NCBI GenBank assembly: GCA_030666935.1
Contig: DAOUWX010000010.1
Coordinates: 1 to 23,811 of the forward strand
Length of the DNA stretch: 23,811 nt
From: Atribacterota bacterium
GTDB lineage: Bacteria; Atribacterota; Phoenicimicrobiia; Phoenicimicrobiales; Phoenicimicrobiaceae
Reading direction: 5' to 3'
Position 1 is the first letter of the stretch; the number at the start of each line of letters is the position of its first letter. The translations under genes were made by a program, and so were the position numbers. Below are positions 22,811-23,811 of the stretch, one piece after another. The notes beneath the pieces are model-generated. The model was not told where the DNA came from and made no database searches. It saw nothing but the letters and a program-made list of their open reading frames with translations.

Positions 22811-23811
22811 TTGCAAAATATGGGAAAAAATAATATTAAAGTTAATCAAATATCATCATCGAAAAATGATACAGTATGTGCTGTGGTAGTAACTTATAAT
22901 CGCAAATCACTATTATTGGCATGTTTAAAAGCTCTAAAAAAACAATCAAAGCTAATAGATGGGATATATATAATTGATAATGCCTCAACAGATGGCACTT
23001 CAAAAAAATTGTTGGAAAATAATTATATACCAAAATTACCCCCTGCTAATTTAACGAAGCCCTGGGAAATATCTTTTTCGATTACAAATTCACTGATAAA
23101 AACAATTAATTCTCAATCGCAAATTAAAATATATTATATAAAGATGCATGAAAATACTGGAGCAACGGGAGGATTTTATGAAGGCGTTAAAAGAGGGTAT
23201 AATCAAGGTTATGATTGGTTGTGGTTAATGGACGATGACTCAGAACCCAAAGAAGACGCATTAGAAAAGTTAAGTAGATATTTTCAGCGGAAAAACGTAA
23301 GCGCATTAGCGGGTGTTGTTAGGAATGATGTAGGAATATCTTTCAACCATAGAGGATTAGTAGGTTTTAAAAGAATATTTCCACTAATACAAAAACCCTT
23401 AAGGGCTGAATTTTATAAAAATAATAATAGTGTGGAAATCGACATGGCTTCCTTTGTAGGAATTTTAGTAAGCAGAAAAGCAGTTCAAAAAATTAATTAT
23501 CCTAAAAAAGAATTTTTTATCCATCACGATGATGTCGAATATTGTATTAGATTAAGAAAAATAGGGAAGATATTACTGATTACGGATAGCATTATCATCC
23601 ATAAAGACCCGGGAGAACAGAAAGGTATTAATAAATATTTCTTAGGCAAAGGTTCACCAAGGATACCATATGAAAAATTATGGATTAAATATTATGGCAG
23701 AAGAAATTTAATTTGGCTTGGTAAAAAATATAGTATCAATAAATTTAATTTTTATTGCATTGGATTTTGGACTTATTTGCATTCGATTGTAGGTATTATA
23801 GTATATGATGA
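22811..23811 (+). CDS. Family 2 glycosyltransferase, probable galactofuranosyltransferase (3' truncated)
   Basis: Open to the window end; 333 codons are visible. Motifs from TTG 22811 are VVVTYNRKSLL (25-35), IIDNASTDGT (54-63), ENTGATGGFYEG (near 117-128), WLMDDDSEP (138-146) with the DDD metal site at 141-143, and FIHHDDVEYCIRL (236-248) with D240/D241/E243 as catalytic-base region. A DDD triad and an H-D-D-x-E motif resemble GlfT-type galactofuranosyltransferases, and the gene follows glf directly. A segment KLPPANLTKPWE lies in the linker before NTG. AGGAGAG at 22794-22800 is ten bases before TTG 22811 and 19 before ATG 22820, so TTG is preferred. The C-terminal end is missing only because the window stops. 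Confidence 0.85.
   Translation, partial: MQNMGKNNIKVNQISSSKNDTVCAVVVTYNRKSLLLACLKALKKQSKLIDGIYIIDNASTDGTSKKLLENNYIPKLPPANLTKPWEISFSITNSLIKTINSQSQIKIYYIKMHENTGATGGFYEGVKRGYNQGYDWLWLMDDDSEPKEDALEKLSRYFQRKNVSALAGVVRNDVGISFNHRGLVGFKRIFPLIQKPLRAEFYKNNNSVEIDMASFVGILVSRKAVQKINYPKKEFFIHHDDVEYCIRLRKIGKILLITDSIIIHKDPGEQKGINKYFLGKGSPRIPYEKLWIKYYGRRNLIWLGKKYSINKFNFYCIGFWTYLHSIVGIIVYD

Overview
The window is a single-strand (+) block of surface-polysaccharide genes from an AT-rich bacterium. Seven glycosyltransferases, six extended-SDR sugar-nucleotide enzymes plus the end of RfbD, one membrane phosphoglycosyl transferase, one DegT aminotransferase and a UDP-galactopyranose mutase are packed head to tail. 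Shine-Dalgarno sites of the AAGGAG/GGAG type and several TTG starts fit a bacterium. The lineage cannot be fixed from this sequence. The palindromic GTCATTGCGA...GCAATCTC repeat at 291-360 resembles a family common in genomes of many uncultured anaerobes, which is only weak guidance.

Region 1 (1-2717): the end of rfbD, a palindromic repeat that supplies its last codons, rfbB (dTDP-L-rhamnose pathway) and a GT2 with a large insertion. Region 2 (2884-9028): a GT4, a divergent GMD-like SDR, then gmd and fcl (the GDP-L-fucose pathway), a GT2 and a GT4. Region 3 (9029-13375): an unusual trio, a PF14907-type nucleotidyltransferase, a thymidylate-kinase-like P-loop kinase and an APH-fold phosphotransferase, followed by a WcaI/WbuB-like GT4. 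Region 4 (13434-18826): a PglC-like sugar-phosphate transferase, an ATP-grasp protein, a HAD hydrolase, a PglE-like aminotransferase and a PglF/WbpM-like membrane dehydratase. It ends in a clear intrinsic terminator at 18902-18930. Region 5 (19034-23811): a new transcription unit with UDP-xylose synthase, a GT4, UDP-galactopyranose mutase (glf) and a GT2 cut by the window edge that looks like a galactofuranosyltransferase.

Together the genes suggest a heteroglycan built on undecaprenyl phosphate. Region 4 would make and load a 4-amino-4,6-dideoxy sugar as the first residue. The GTs would then add residues such as rhamnose, fucose (or another 6-deoxyhexose), xylose and galactofuranose. No flippase, polymerase, ABC exporter or chain-length regulator is in the window. 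Two parts go beyond routine annotation. In the region 4 module an ATP-grasp/HAD pair sits where an N-acetyltransferase would be expected. The region 3 nucleotidyltransferase/kinase/phosphotransferase trio has no standard role in glycan assembly. No tRNA, rRNA, CRISPR or insertion sequence was seen, and no stretch above 300 bases lacks a gene.
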